Positions 45,457-53,482 of a DNA stretch of 59,376 nt are shown here, piece by piece (the first letter of the stretch is position 1; every line of letters begins with the position of its first letter). The DNA comes from an uncultured Oscillospiraceae bacterium. GTDB lineage: Bacteria; Bacillota; Clostridia; Oscillospirales; Oscillospiraceae. The position numbers were made by a program, and so were the translations under genes. A model generated the notes under the pieces. That model was not told where the DNA came from and did not search any database. It worked only from the letters and a program-made list of their open reading frames with translations. The stretch covers positions 1-59,376 of the forward strand of contig CAKTVL010000011.1 in the NCBI GenBank assembly GCA_934623575.1, read 5' to 3'.

Positions 45457-45917
45457 GTTCCCACCTCCTTCACCGGAGAATTCCGACCAAATCAAAATCA
45501 CTATACCACGAATGCGCCGAAAAGGGAAGTACCAACCGCCGGATGGCGTCCGCCGTCCGGCTGCGATCCCGCCGTCCAGCGGGGCGGACCCGTGCCAAAC
45601 TGCGTCCCATTTTCTTAACGGAATGACTGTTATTTAACAAACAGGGGATAAGTTTCCTTAAAAGAGAATTTGCGAAATTGAGCCGTAAAAGTGCAAAAAA
45701 ATCCGCTGCAATGCTGTGTTTGACAGAAAATTGGATGGAAATCTTCCTGTAGAAGATTTTGGGTGGTGTTAAGATAATGTTAAAACAGCAGAATTAAATG
45801 TAAATTTTTCGTTAAAATTGCTAATTGCACCGGTGTACGGTTTCCTGTATACTTTTTCCATGCCGCAGCGCCCCTGCGGTCGTGTTTTCGGGAGAAAAAA
45901 TTTAAAGGAGAGAAACA
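45457..45917. other. AT-rich intergenic region between znuA and the first NSS gene
   Basis: 460 bases. It holds a weak minus-strand -10 (ACTATA complement at 45500-45505) for znuA, a GC-rich stretch to about 45600, then about 200 AT-rich bases with no reading frame, the 13-mer GATAATGTTAAAA at 45773-45785 and the promoter of the first NSS gene. The AT-rich part probably carries regulatory sites. Confidence 0.6.
45825..45853 (+). promoter_or_regulatory. Promoter of the first NSS transporter
   Basis: TTGCAC (45825-45830), 17 bases, TATACT (45848-45853). The flanks GCTAATTGC and TTTCCTGTATACT are shared with the promoter of the second NSS gene. Confidence 0.75.
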
Positions 45918-47351
45918 ATGGAAGAAAGAAAAGGCTTTGGATCCAATTTTGGATTCCTTATGGCGTCTGTCGGCTCGGCCGTCGGCCTGGGCAACATCTG
46001 GGGCTTCCCCAATAAGATGGGTGCCTCCGGAGGTTTTACGTTCCTGGTCGTGTATCTGATCCTGGCGGTGCTCTGCGGCTTCATCGTCATGGTGGGCGAG
46101 CTGGCCCTGGGCCGTAAGACCGGCCAGGGTGTGGTCGCCGCCTACAAGACCCTCAGCAAGCGCTTCAAGTGGATCGGCTGGCTGGGCATCCTGTCCCCGT
46201 TCTTCATCCTGTTCTTCTACTGCGCCCTGGGCGGCTACTGCATCAAGTACACTGTGGTCAACGTGGGCAACCTGGTGGGCGCCTCCTTTGGCTCCAACGG
46301 CCAAAGCGGTGCCGACGTGTTCGGCGCCTTCATGGCCAACCCCACCGAGGCCATCATCTACGGCCTGATCTTCGTGGCCCTGACCATGCTCATCGTCATG
46401 GGCGGCGTCAGCGGCGGTATCGAGAAGGTCTGCTCCGTGGGCATGCCTGCCCTGTTCGTGGCCCTGCTGATCTGCATCGTCCGCGCCTGCACCCTGGACG
46501 GCGCGGTGAACGGCCTGAAGTACATGTTCGTGCCCGGCTGGGCCGTGGCCAACGGCGTCATTGAAAAAGCACCCAACTTCTTCGAGGTCCTGTCCGCAGC
46601 CGGCGGCCAGATGTTCTTCTCCCTGTCTCTGGGCATGGGCATCATGCTGACCTACGGCTCCTACCTGGACAAGAAGGAGAACCTGGAGAAGAACGCCATC
46701 CTCATCATCGTCATGGATACCCTGGTGGCCCTGATGGCCGGCCTGTGCGTCATCCCCGGCCGCTTCGCCCTGGACCCCGACGGTAAGCTGGGCGGCCCCA
46801 GCCTGCTGTTCGTCACCATGCAGAACGTGTTCGACCGCATGGGCGTCGTCGGCCCCATCTTCGGCATCCTGTTCTACCTGCTGGTCACCTTCGCCGCCAT
46901 CTCCTCCTCCATCTCCCTGCTGGAGGCCGTGGTGGCCCACTTCGTGGACAAGGCCCGCGACGCCGGCAAGGGCGACAAGCGCAAGACCTACACCCTCATC
47001 GCCGCGGCGGCCGTGGGCGTGGGCGCCCTGCTGATCTGCGCCGACGGTCTGGGCAACGCCAGCTTCACCCCCTGGAAGCTGCTGGGCCTGTCCGAATACG
47101 CCAACTGGAACGACTGCTGGCTGGACTTCTTCGACATGCTGTCCGAGGGCATTATGATGCCGCTGGGCGCGCTGCTGATGTCCATCATGGTCGGCTGGGA
47201 GCTTGGGCCGGAGGTCATCAAGCGGGAGTGCGAGTCCACGCCTGCCCACAAGATGACCAGCTATCCCTTCTTCCGTGTCTGCATCAAGTACATCACCCCG
47301 CTGTGCATGCTGCTGGTGCTCTATGGTCAGATCGACCAGTTCTTCCTCTAA
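45918..47351 (+). CDS. Sodium-dependent transporter (NSS/SNF family)
   Basis: A 477-residue transporter of the neurotransmitter:sodium symporter family, eleven to twelve helices. The N-terminus FGFLMASVGSAVGLGNIWGFPN is the conserved sodium- and substrate-binding TM1, and GGFTFLVVYLILAVLCG is TM2. Bacterial members such as LeuT and MhsT take up amino acids with sodium. The site AAAGGAGAGAAACA precedes the ATG. Its paralogue lies 576 bases downstream. The exact amino acid is not deducible. Confidence 0.88.
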   Translation: MEERKGFGSNFGFLMASVGSAVGLGNIWGFPNKMGASGGFTFLVVYLILAVLCGFIVMVGELALGRKTGQGVVAAYKTLSKRFKWIGWLGILSPFFILFFYCALGGYCIKYTVVNVGNLVGASFGSNGQSGADVFGAFMANPTEAIIYGLIFVALTMLIVMGGVSGGIEKVCSVGMPALFVALLICIVRACTLDGAVNGLKYMFVPGWAVANGVIEKAPNFFEVLSAAGGQMFFSLSLGMGIMLTYGSYLDKKENLEKNAILIIVMDTLVALMAGLCVIPGRFALDPDGKLGGPSLLFVTMQNVFDRMGVVGPIFGILFYLLVTFAAISSSISLLEAVVAHFVDKARDAGKGDKRKTYTLIAAAAVGVGALLICADGLGNASFTPWKLLGLSEYANWNDCWLDFFDMLSEGIMMPLGALLMSIMVGWELGPEVIKRECESTPAHKMTSYPFFRVCIKYITPLCMLLVLYGQIDQFFL

Positions 47352-47398
47352 GCGCATAGGCCCGCGCCGCTGCGCCGGCACGCTGTGAATACGGTCAA

Positions 47399-47429
47399 AA
47401 CCCTGCCGCCCTCCGGGCGGCGGGGTCTT
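47399..47429 (+). terminator. Terminator after the first NSS gene
   Basis: A GC-rich stem (about CCCTGCCGCCC/GGGCGGCGGGG) followed by TCTT; a short T tract only. Confidence 0.65.
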
Positions 47430-47927
47430 GATATACGATTTGTTGGTTTGTTTCCGGGACCGCCATCCCGTCAGCAGCTCTCCTGACAGATCGGAAAGGC
47501 CGCCTTCAGGCGGTCTTTTATTGTGCTCGAGCGTTATGAATCCGTTAAGAAAATGCGACTTATGTTTCTCTATGTGAAATTACTTAAAGCATTACGCCAA
47601 AACAGTCTGTTTGCTCCACTGATATTCAAATTGATAATGTTAAAAATCAATAAAAGCGCCATAAAGTATGCAAAAAATCTCGTTCACAGAATGTTAAAAG
47701 TGTACAACAGGGCGCTTGATTTTTATAAAAACTGCTAATTGCGGCAGAGAAAAGTTTCCTGTATACTCTCTTTAGGTGCTCTCAAGGGGGGGTCGCCCCT
47801 GTCAGAGCGTGTGCCTGCGGAGCATGGCGGTGCCCCGCGCCGTTTCGTGTCAGTAGACAAGCGATGGCGAAATTTAACAGCCCCGGCGCATCCTGCGGGG
47901 GCAAAAATCTGTTAAGGAGAGAAAACA
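47430..47927. other. Intergenic region between the two NSS genes
   Basis: About 500 bases. A second weaker terminator lies at 47498-47519 (GGCCGCC-TTCA-GGCGGTC, then TTTT). Then comes 200 bases of AT-rich DNA with the 13-mer GATAATGTTAAAA at 47633-47645, the promoter at 47739-47767, and a leader of about 155 bases that has a GC-rich hairpin (about 47879-47903) but no recognisable riboswitch. A 71-codon frame at 47523 has no ribosome site and is not accepted. Confidence 0.6.
47739..47767 (+). promoter_or_regulatory. Promoter of the second NSS transporter
   Basis: TTGCGG (47739-47744), 17 bases, TATACT (47762-47767), with the same GCTAATTGC and TTTCCTG context as the first promoter. Confidence 0.75.
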
Positions 47928-49508
47928 ATGGAAGAAAGAAAAGGCTTTGGGTCCAATTTTGGATTCCTCATGGCCGCGGTGGGCTCCGCAGTGGGCCTGG
48001 GCAACATCTGGGGCTTCCCCAACAAGATGGGTGCCTCCGGCGGCTTCACGTTCCTCATCATCTACCTGATCCTGGCGGTCCTCTGCGGCTTCGTCGTCAT
48101 GGTGGGCGAGCTGGCCATCGGCCGCAAGACCGGCCACGGCGCCGTCAGCGCCTATAAGGCCCTGTCCAAGAAGTTCAAGTGGCTGGGCTGGCTGGGCGTC
48201 CTGTCTGCCTTCTTCATCCTGTTCTTCTACTGCGCCCTGGGCGGCTACTGCATCAAGTACACCGTCCTGAACATCGGCGACCTGTTCGGTGCCTCCTTCG
48301 GCTCCAACGGTCTGTCCGGCGGCGACATCTTCGGCAACTTCCTGGGCAGCCCCGTGGAGGGCATCATCTACGGCCTGGTCTTCGTGGCCCTGACCATGCT
48401 CATCGTTATGGGCGGCGTCGGCGGCGGCATTGAAAAGGTCTGCTCTGTGGGCATGCCCGCCCTGTTCGTGGCCCTGCTGATCTGCATCATCCGCGCCTGC
48501 ACCCTGGAGGGTACCGACGTGGCCGTGCAGGTGCTCCAGGCGGACGGCTCTCTGGTGGACGGCGTGGTCCATGGCAGCGCCCTGGACGGCCTGAAGTACA
48601 TGTTCTCCCCCGGCTGGGCCGCTGAGACCGGCTACTACGTCCCCGCCAAGGCCCTTGTGGACGGCGTGGAGGTCTCCTCCGTCATGGTCAACGGCGCGGC
48701 CCAGGCCGTGGTGTCCTATGTCTCCGGTGCGCCCAGCGTGTTCAACGTCATCTCCACCGCCGGCGGCCAGATGTTCTTCTCTCTGTCCCTGGGTATGGGC
48801 GCCATGATCACCTATGGCTCCTACCTGCAGAAGAAGGAGAACCTGCAGAAGAACGCCCTGCTGATCATCATTATGGACACCCTGGTGGCCCTGATGGCTG
48901 GTCTGTGCGTCATGCCCGCCCGCTTCGCCCTGGACCCCACCGGCAGCATCGGCGGTCCCAAGCTGCTGTTCATCACCATGCAGAACGTGTTCCACTCCAT
49001 GGGCAGCATCGGCCCCATCTTCGGCATCCTGTTCTACCTGCTGGTGGTCTTTGCCGCCATCTCCTCCTCCATCTCCCTGCTGGAGACCGTGGTGGCCCAC
49101 TTTGTGGATAAGGCCCGCATCGAGGGCAAGGGCGACAAGCGCAAGAAGTACACCCTCATCGCCGCGGCGCTGGTGGGCTTGGGCTGCATCCTGGTCTGCG
49201 CCGACTGCCTGGGCAGCACCGGTATCGCACCGGCCAACCTACTGGGCATAGCCGAACCAAAGACCTGGGCGGCCGACTGGCTGGACTTCTGGGATGCGCT
49301 GTCCGAGGGCGTCATGATGCCGCTGGGCGCACTGCTGATGTCCCTGATGATCGGCTGGGAGATCGGTCCCGAGCTGGTCAAGGAGGAAGCGGAGCAGTCC
49401 GGCCACGCCATGGGCAGCTACGGCTTCTTCAAGATCTGCGTCAAGTTCATCACCCCGCTGTGCATGGTGCTGATCCTGTACGGCCAGATCAAGGACTTCT
49501 TCCTGTAA
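47928..49508 (+). CDS. Sodium-dependent transporter (NSS/SNF family), paralogue
   Basis: A 526-residue paralogue of the preceding transporter; the first 60 residues are almost identical, and many stretches match at DNA level, indicating tandem duplication. It differs by about 49 extra residues between ACTLEG and the AGGQMFFS helix (residues about 190-265), in what should be an outward-facing loop. TM1 (GSAVGLGNIWGFPN) is intact. It ends with a strong terminator. Confidence 0.88.
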   Translation: MEERKGFGSNFGFLMAAVGSAVGLGNIWGFPNKMGASGGFTFLIIYLILAVLCGFVVMVGELAIGRKTGHGAVSAYKALSKKFKWLGWLGVLSAFFILFFYCALGGYCIKYTVLNIGDLFGASFGSNGLSGGDIFGNFLGSPVEGIIYGLVFVALTMLIVMGGVGGGIEKVCSVGMPALFVALLICIIRACTLEGTDVAVQVLQADGSLVDGVVHGSALDGLKYMFSPGWAAETGYYVPAKALVDGVEVSSVMVNGAAQAVVSYVSGAPSVFNVISTAGGQMFFSLSLGMGAMITYGSYLQKKENLQKNALLIIIMDTLVALMAGLCVMPARFALDPTGSIGGPKLLFITMQNVFHSMGSIGPIFGILFYLLVVFAAISSSISLLETVVAHFVDKARIEGKGDKRKKYTLIAAALVGLGCILVCADCLGSTGIAPANLLGIAEPKTWAADWLDFWDALSEGVMMPLGALLMSLMIGWEIGPELVKEEAEQSGHAMGSYGFFKICVKFITPLCMVLILYGQIKDFFL

Positions 49509-49519
49509 GCGTATATACT

Positions 49520-49552
49520 AAAACCGCCGGAGCCTTCGCTCCGGCGGTTTTT
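49520..49552. terminator. Bidirectional terminator after the second NSS gene
   Basis: ACCGCCGGAG/CTCCGGCGGT stem with A- and T-rich flanks; shared with the convergent DHHW gene. Confidence 0.88.
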
Positions 49553-49559
49553 CATGCGC

Positions 49560-50498
49560 TTATTTCAGCGTGATGCTGTTTTGCAGCACCGTGGCACTGT
49601 ACACCAGCAGCACGTCCGCGTCCTTGGGGAAGTCCACCACCCGCGCCAGTGCGTCCGTGGCCATGTACCGGATGTCCGCCACATAGACGGTGCGGTAGCT
49701 CTCCGCCAGCAGCGGTACCAGACTGCTGCCGAAGGAGTCCCGGAACACGATCAGCGTGCTGTCGCCTGCCGCCGCGGGGTTTTCGATCCGCAGCAGTGAC
49801 TTACTGCCCCCCAGAAACAGGTCGTAGGGGGCCGCCTCCGCCGCGTTGAAGTCGTACACCCCGCCGGTGCTGCCCGTCTCGTAGTCGTACACCGTGCAGC
49901 CCTCCAGCACCGGCGACGTCAGATAGGCCAGCGTGTCCGGCTCCAGCGTCTCCGCCGTCTTGCCCCAGTAGCTGCCCCGGAATCCGCCAGCCAGCGCGTT
50001 CAGCGTCTCCTCCGTCCTGTCCGGCACCGGCGCGCCCATGGCCGTCAGAATGGCCTCCACCGCCGGCTGCAGGTACTCCTGCCGCCAGTGGGGGTCAGTG
50101 CGGTAGTAGTCCTCCAGCCCCAGCAGACCGGAAATATCCACTGCCGTCACCGGCAGACGCTGGGCCAGATAGTCCAGCGTCTCCGCCGCCCCGGCGGGAA
50201 CGTACCCCTCCGGCGTCTCCATGAACTCCGCCTTGTCCGGCACTACGCTCAGGTACAGCCGATAGCCGTCCTCCGCCCCGGAAAAGTATTTCTCGATCAG
50301 GTGGCTGAACCGGTGCACCGCGAAGTCCAGCGACTTCTCGCTGAACGGCGCATCCGCCGCTGCCGCGTAGCCCCGGTATACGAACACCTCCGGCGTTTTC
50401 GCCTCCGACTGCCGGGGCGGAGAGGGCAGCAAGGCAGCGGCTATGACCATAGCCGCTGCCAGCACAAGAAATACGCCGCGTTCTGTCCAGCGTCTCAC
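49560..50498 (-). CDS. DHHW-family protein (SGNH/AlgX-like)
   Basis: A 312-residue exported or membrane-anchored protein (helix at about 7-24). The segment YYRTDPHWRQ corresponds to the DHHW motif region, and FRDSFGSSLVPLLAESY contains the serine-centred block of SGNH/AlgX-like acetyltransferases. Such proteins often work with an MBOAT acyltransferase in O-acetylating surface polymers; no MBOAT gene is in the window. It overlaps the lipoprotein gene by 4 bases. Confidence 0.75.
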   Translation of the reverse strand: MRRWTERGVFLVLAAAMVIAAALLPSPPRQSEAKTPEVFVYRGYAAAADAPFSEKSLDFAVHRFSHLIEKYFSGAEDGYRLYLSVVPDKAEFMETPEGYVPAGAAETLDYLAQRLPVTAVDISGLLGLEDYYRTDPHWRQEYLQPAVEAILTAMGAPVPDRTEETLNALAGGFRGSYWGKTAETLEPDTLAYLTSPVLEGCTVYDYETGSTGGVYDFNAAEAAPYDLFLGGSKSLLRIENPAAAGDSTLIVFRDSFGSSLVPLLAESYRTVYVADIRYMATDALARVVDFPKDADVLLVYSATVLQNSITLK

Positions 50499-51058
50499 TG
50501 GATGGCCTCGTCGTACACGGGCTTCGCGCCGGTGATGCCGTTCAGCGTGGTGGTGAAGTCGTCCACCAGGTCCTCCGCGCCGAACACGCTCACCACATAC
50601 TCGCCCACCACGATCACCGCCACCTTGTCAGGGAAGCCGCACATCCACTGCCGCTGCTGGATGTTGTCCCGCAGGGCCGTGGCCAGGGCCGCCGGATCGT
50701 CGGTGCAGTGATACGCCGCCGCGGTGAAGGTGTTCTGGTTCATCATGTGCACCAGGCTGGCCGCCTGATCCACCTTGGCCGTCTCCGGCAGGCCGAGGGC
50801 ACTGTCCACAGCGGCCCGGTCGGTCAGGTCATAGACGCCGGGGGCGTCCTCCCGGCTGTTCTCCTCGGAGTAGTCGCCGCCGCCGGCGGGGAACTTATTA
50901 TCCTCCGGGAACGCCGCCCACACCTTCTCCAAAAGATCCAGCGCGCTGGCGGGCGTATAGGCCTGATCGCCGCTGCCGCCGTTGTCGGTCTTGCTGCCGC
51001 AGGCGGCCAGGCTCATGACCATCACCGCCGCTAAAATAAGGGAAATCAACTTCTTCAT
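50495..51058 (-). CDS. Small lipoprotein (possibly DUF4358)
   Basis: A 187-residue lipoprotein with lipobox LAAC near residue 20. The rest is a compact soluble domain (ASALDLLEKVWAAFPEDN; later PDKVAVIVVGEYVVSVFG). Length, lipobox and pairing with a DHHW gene fit DUF4358 proteins, but this assignment is weak. It has an AGGAGGC site. It probably acts with the DHHW protein at the cell surface. Confidence 0.6.
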   Translation of the reverse strand: MKKLISLILAAVMVMSLAACGSKTDNGGSGDQAYTPASALDLLEKVWAAFPEDNKFPAGGGDYSEENSREDAPGVYDLTDRAAVDSALGLPETAKVDQAASLVHMMNQNTFTAAAYHCTDDPAALATALRDNIQQRQWMCGFPDKVAVIVVGEYVVSVFGAEDLVDDFTTTLNGITGAKPVYDEAIQ

Positions 51059-51097
51059 AAAACGTAAGCCTCCTGTTGGGGTATGCGCGCGCCAAAC

Positions 51098-51130
51098 GGC
51101 GCGGCTGTGTATAGGACGCAGCCGCGCCGC
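51098..51130 (-). terminator. Strong hairpin after cdd
   Basis: An 11-bp perfect stem (51098-51108 with 51120-51130), 11-base loop, no long T run; possible terminator or RNA-stabilising hairpin. Confidence 0.5.
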
Positions 51131-51166
51131 ACTTTGTTCCCTGCAAAAGCCGGCAAATTTTGGCTC

Positions 51167-51556
51167 TTACAGCCAGCTCTGGTCAAATCCATAGGGCAGC
51201 AGCTCCTTCAGCGCGAAGGTCTTGCTCTCGCCCTTGCCGTTCAGGCAGATCACCGTCATCTCCGGTGCGAACTCCATCATCACCTGCCGGCAGGTGCCGC
51301 AGGGCACGCAGAAGTCCTCGCTCCTGCCCGCGATGGCGATGGTGTCAAAGTCCCGGTGTCCCTCGCTGACCGCCTTGACCATGGCCGTGCGCTCGGCGCA
51401 GATGGTGGCGCCGTAGGCGGCGTTCTCCACATTGCAGCCGGTGAACACCGTGCCGTCCTTACACAGCAGCGCCGCCCCCACCGGAAAGTGGGAGTAGGGC
51501 ACATACGCCCGCTCCAGCATCCCCATGGCCTTCTCACACAATTGCTTTTCCGTCAT
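51167..51556 (-). CDS. cdd: Cytidine deaminase
   Basis: A 129-residue tetrameric zinc enzyme converting cytidine to uridine in pyrimidine salvage. YVPYSHFPVGAAL (18-30), TGCNVENAAYGATICAERTA with the zinc-ligand Cys and the catalytic Glu, and PCGTCRQ with the other two Cys ligands are all present. In many Firmicutes cdd lies between dgkA and era; here it is 36 kb away, directly after the ABC exporter operon (45-base gap). Confidence 0.95.
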   Translation of the reverse strand: MTEKQLCEKAMGMLERAYVPYSHFPVGAALLCKDGTVFTGCNVENAAYGATICAERTAMVKAVSEGHRDFDTIAIAGRSEDFCVPCGTCRQVMMEFAPEMTVICLNGKGESKTFALKELLPYGFDQSWL

Positions 51557-51601
51557 GGCTGCGTCCTCCTTAGTATCTCCGTTTCCCGTATGGTATATAC
51601 C

Positions 51602-53482
51602 TCAGCTCAGCTCCGCCTTGCCGGTGTAGAGCTGATAGTACTTGCCCTTCTGGGCCAGCAGCGCCTCGTGGTCGCCCCGCTCGATGATGCGCCCGTGCTC
51701 CAGCACCAGAATGGCCTGGCTGTTGCGCACGGTGGACAGCCGGTGGGCGATAACGAACACCGTCCGCCCCTCCATCAGCTGGTCCATGCCCTTTTCGATC
51801 AGGTTCTCCGTCCGCGTGTCGATGGAGCTGGTGGCCTCGTCCAGTATCAGCACCGGCGGGTCGGACACCGCCGCCCTGGCGATGGCCAACAGCTGCCGCT
51901 CGCCCTGGCTCAGGCTGCCGCCGTCCCCGGTGATCACCGTGTCATACCCCTGGGGCAGGTGCCGGATGAACCCGTCGGCGTTGGCCAGCCGTGCCGCCGC
52001 CCGGACCTCCTCGTCCGTGGCGTCCAGCCGTCCGTAGCGGATGTTGTCCGCGATGGTGCCGGTAAACAGATGCGTGTCCTGCAGCACCATGCCCAGCGAC
52101 CGCCGCAGCGAGTCCTTCTGGATGTCCTTCACGTTGATGCCGTCGTAGGTGATGGTGCCCTCCTGCACGTCGTAAAACCGGTTGATCAGGTTGGTGATGG
52201 TGGTCTTGCCCGCGCCGGTGGAGCCCACAAAGGCGATCTTCTGCCCCGGCTCGGCGAACAGCGACACGTCGTTCAGCACCGTTTTCTCCCCGTCGTAGGA
52301 GAACGTCACATGGTCGAAGCGCACGTCGCCCTTCAGCTCCACCAGCGTGCCGTCGGGCTTTTTCCACGCCCAGCAGCCGGTGCGGCGGTCTGTCTCGGTC
52401 AGCGTATCACCGTGCTTTTCCACCCGGACGATGACGGTCTTGCCCTCGTCCTTCTCCGGCTGGGCCTCCATCACGGCGAAGATGCGCTCCGCGCCGGCCA
52501 CCGCCGCCAGCAGCACGTTCACCTGCTGGCTGATCTGCGAGATGGGCTGGCTCACCTGCTTCACATACAGCAGGTACGCGCCCAGGGACCCCACGTCGAA
52601 CATCCCGCCGATGGCCAGCAGTCCGCCCACGCAGCAGGTGACGGCGTAGTCGATACGGGACAGGTTGGCCATGGCCGGCATCATGGCGCCGGAGTAGGTC
52701 TGGGCCGCCGTGGCGGCGTCCCGGTATTTGTCGTTCAGGTCGGAGAACTGCGCGATGGCCTTGCCCTCGTGGTTGAACACCTTGATGACCTTCTGGCCCT
52801 CCACCATCTCCTCGATATAGCCGTTCATGGCGCCCAGCGCCTGCTGCTGCGCCTGAAAGCTCACCCGGCTGCGTCTGCCCACGCCCTTGACCACCAGCAG
52901 CATCAGTGCCAGGAACACCACGGTGATCAGCGTCAGCACCCAGTTCATATACAGCATCATAGCCACGATGCCGATGAATGTCAAGGTGCAGGACACCACG
53001 CTGGCGAAGCTGGAGTTGATCATCTCCGACACGGTGTCCATGTCGTTGGTGAAGCGGCTCATCAGGTCGCCGGACTGGTGGGTGTCGAAGTACCGCAGGG
53101 GCAGCGTCTGCAATTTGTCGAACAGGTCCTGCCGCATCTGGGCCACCGTCCGCTGGGAGATGTGTACCATGATGCGGGAATAGGCGTAGGAGCACAGGCC
53201 CGACAGCAAAAACATCCCCAGCAGCAGCGCCAGCATCTTCAGCAGTCCCGGAAAGTCGCCGGGCAGGATATAGTCGTTGATAATGGGCTTGAGCAGATAG
53301 CTGCTCAGCACCGACCCGGCGGAGCTGACCACCAGGCAGATAAACACCAGCACCAGCGCCGCCTTATACCGTCCGATATAGCGCAGCAGCTTTTTCACGG
53401 TGCCCTTCAGGTCCTTGGGCCGCTGATAGCCGTGGCCGCCGGGTCCGTGCCCGCGGGGACCGCTTCTTTTCGCTTCAGCCAT
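51602..53482 (-). CDS. Heterodimeric ABC exporter subunit, canonical ATPase
   Basis: A 626-residue half-transporter: a Gly/His-rich N-terminus, six helices (about 35-325), then the ATPase with Walker A GSTGAGKT (about 417-424), Walker B VLILDEATSSID with the catalytic Glu, and H-loop VIAHRLST. Its signature is LSQGERQ rather than LSGGQ. It pairs with the next gene, whose ATPase has the opposite pattern. Typical function is multidrug or peptide export. An 8-base overlap couples it to its partner. Confidence 0.88.
   Translation of the reverse strand: MAEAKRSGPRGHGPGGHGYQRPKDLKGTVKKLLRYIGRYKAALVLVFICLVVSSAGSVLSSYLLKPIINDYILPGDFPGLLKMLALLLGMFLLSGLCSYAYSRIMVHISQRTVAQMRQDLFDKLQTLPLRYFDTHQSGDLMSRFTNDMDTVSEMINSSFASVVSCTLTFIGIVAMMLYMNWVLTLITVVFLALMLLVVKGVGRRSRVSFQAQQQALGAMNGYIEEMVEGQKVIKVFNHEGKAIAQFSDLNDKYRDAATAAQTYSGAMMPAMANLSRIDYAVTCCVGGLLAIGGMFDVGSLGAYLLYVKQVSQPISQISQQVNVLLAAVAGAERIFAVMEAQPEKDEGKTVIVRVEKHGDTLTETDRRTGCWAWKKPDGTLVELKGDVRFDHVTFSYDGEKTVLNDVSLFAEPGQKIAFVGSTGAGKTTITNLINRFYDVQEGTITYDGINVKDIQKDSLRRSLGMVLQDTHLFTGTIADNIRYGRLDATDEEVRAAARLANADGFIRHLPQGYDTVITGDGGSLSQGERQLLAIARAAVSDPPVLILDEATSSIDTRTENLIEKGMDQLMEGRTVFVIAHRLSTVRNSQAILVLEHGRIIERGDHEALLAQKGKYYQLYTGKAELS

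Noticed and set aside
47523..47738. 71-codon frame before the second NSS gene
   Set aside because: AT-rich non-coding context, no ribosome site, no family; it starts at a terminator and overlaps the -35 region.
47768..47927. Possible riboswitch in the leader of the second NSS gene
   Set aside because: No glycine, lysine or other known aptamer core seen; only a GC-rich hairpin.
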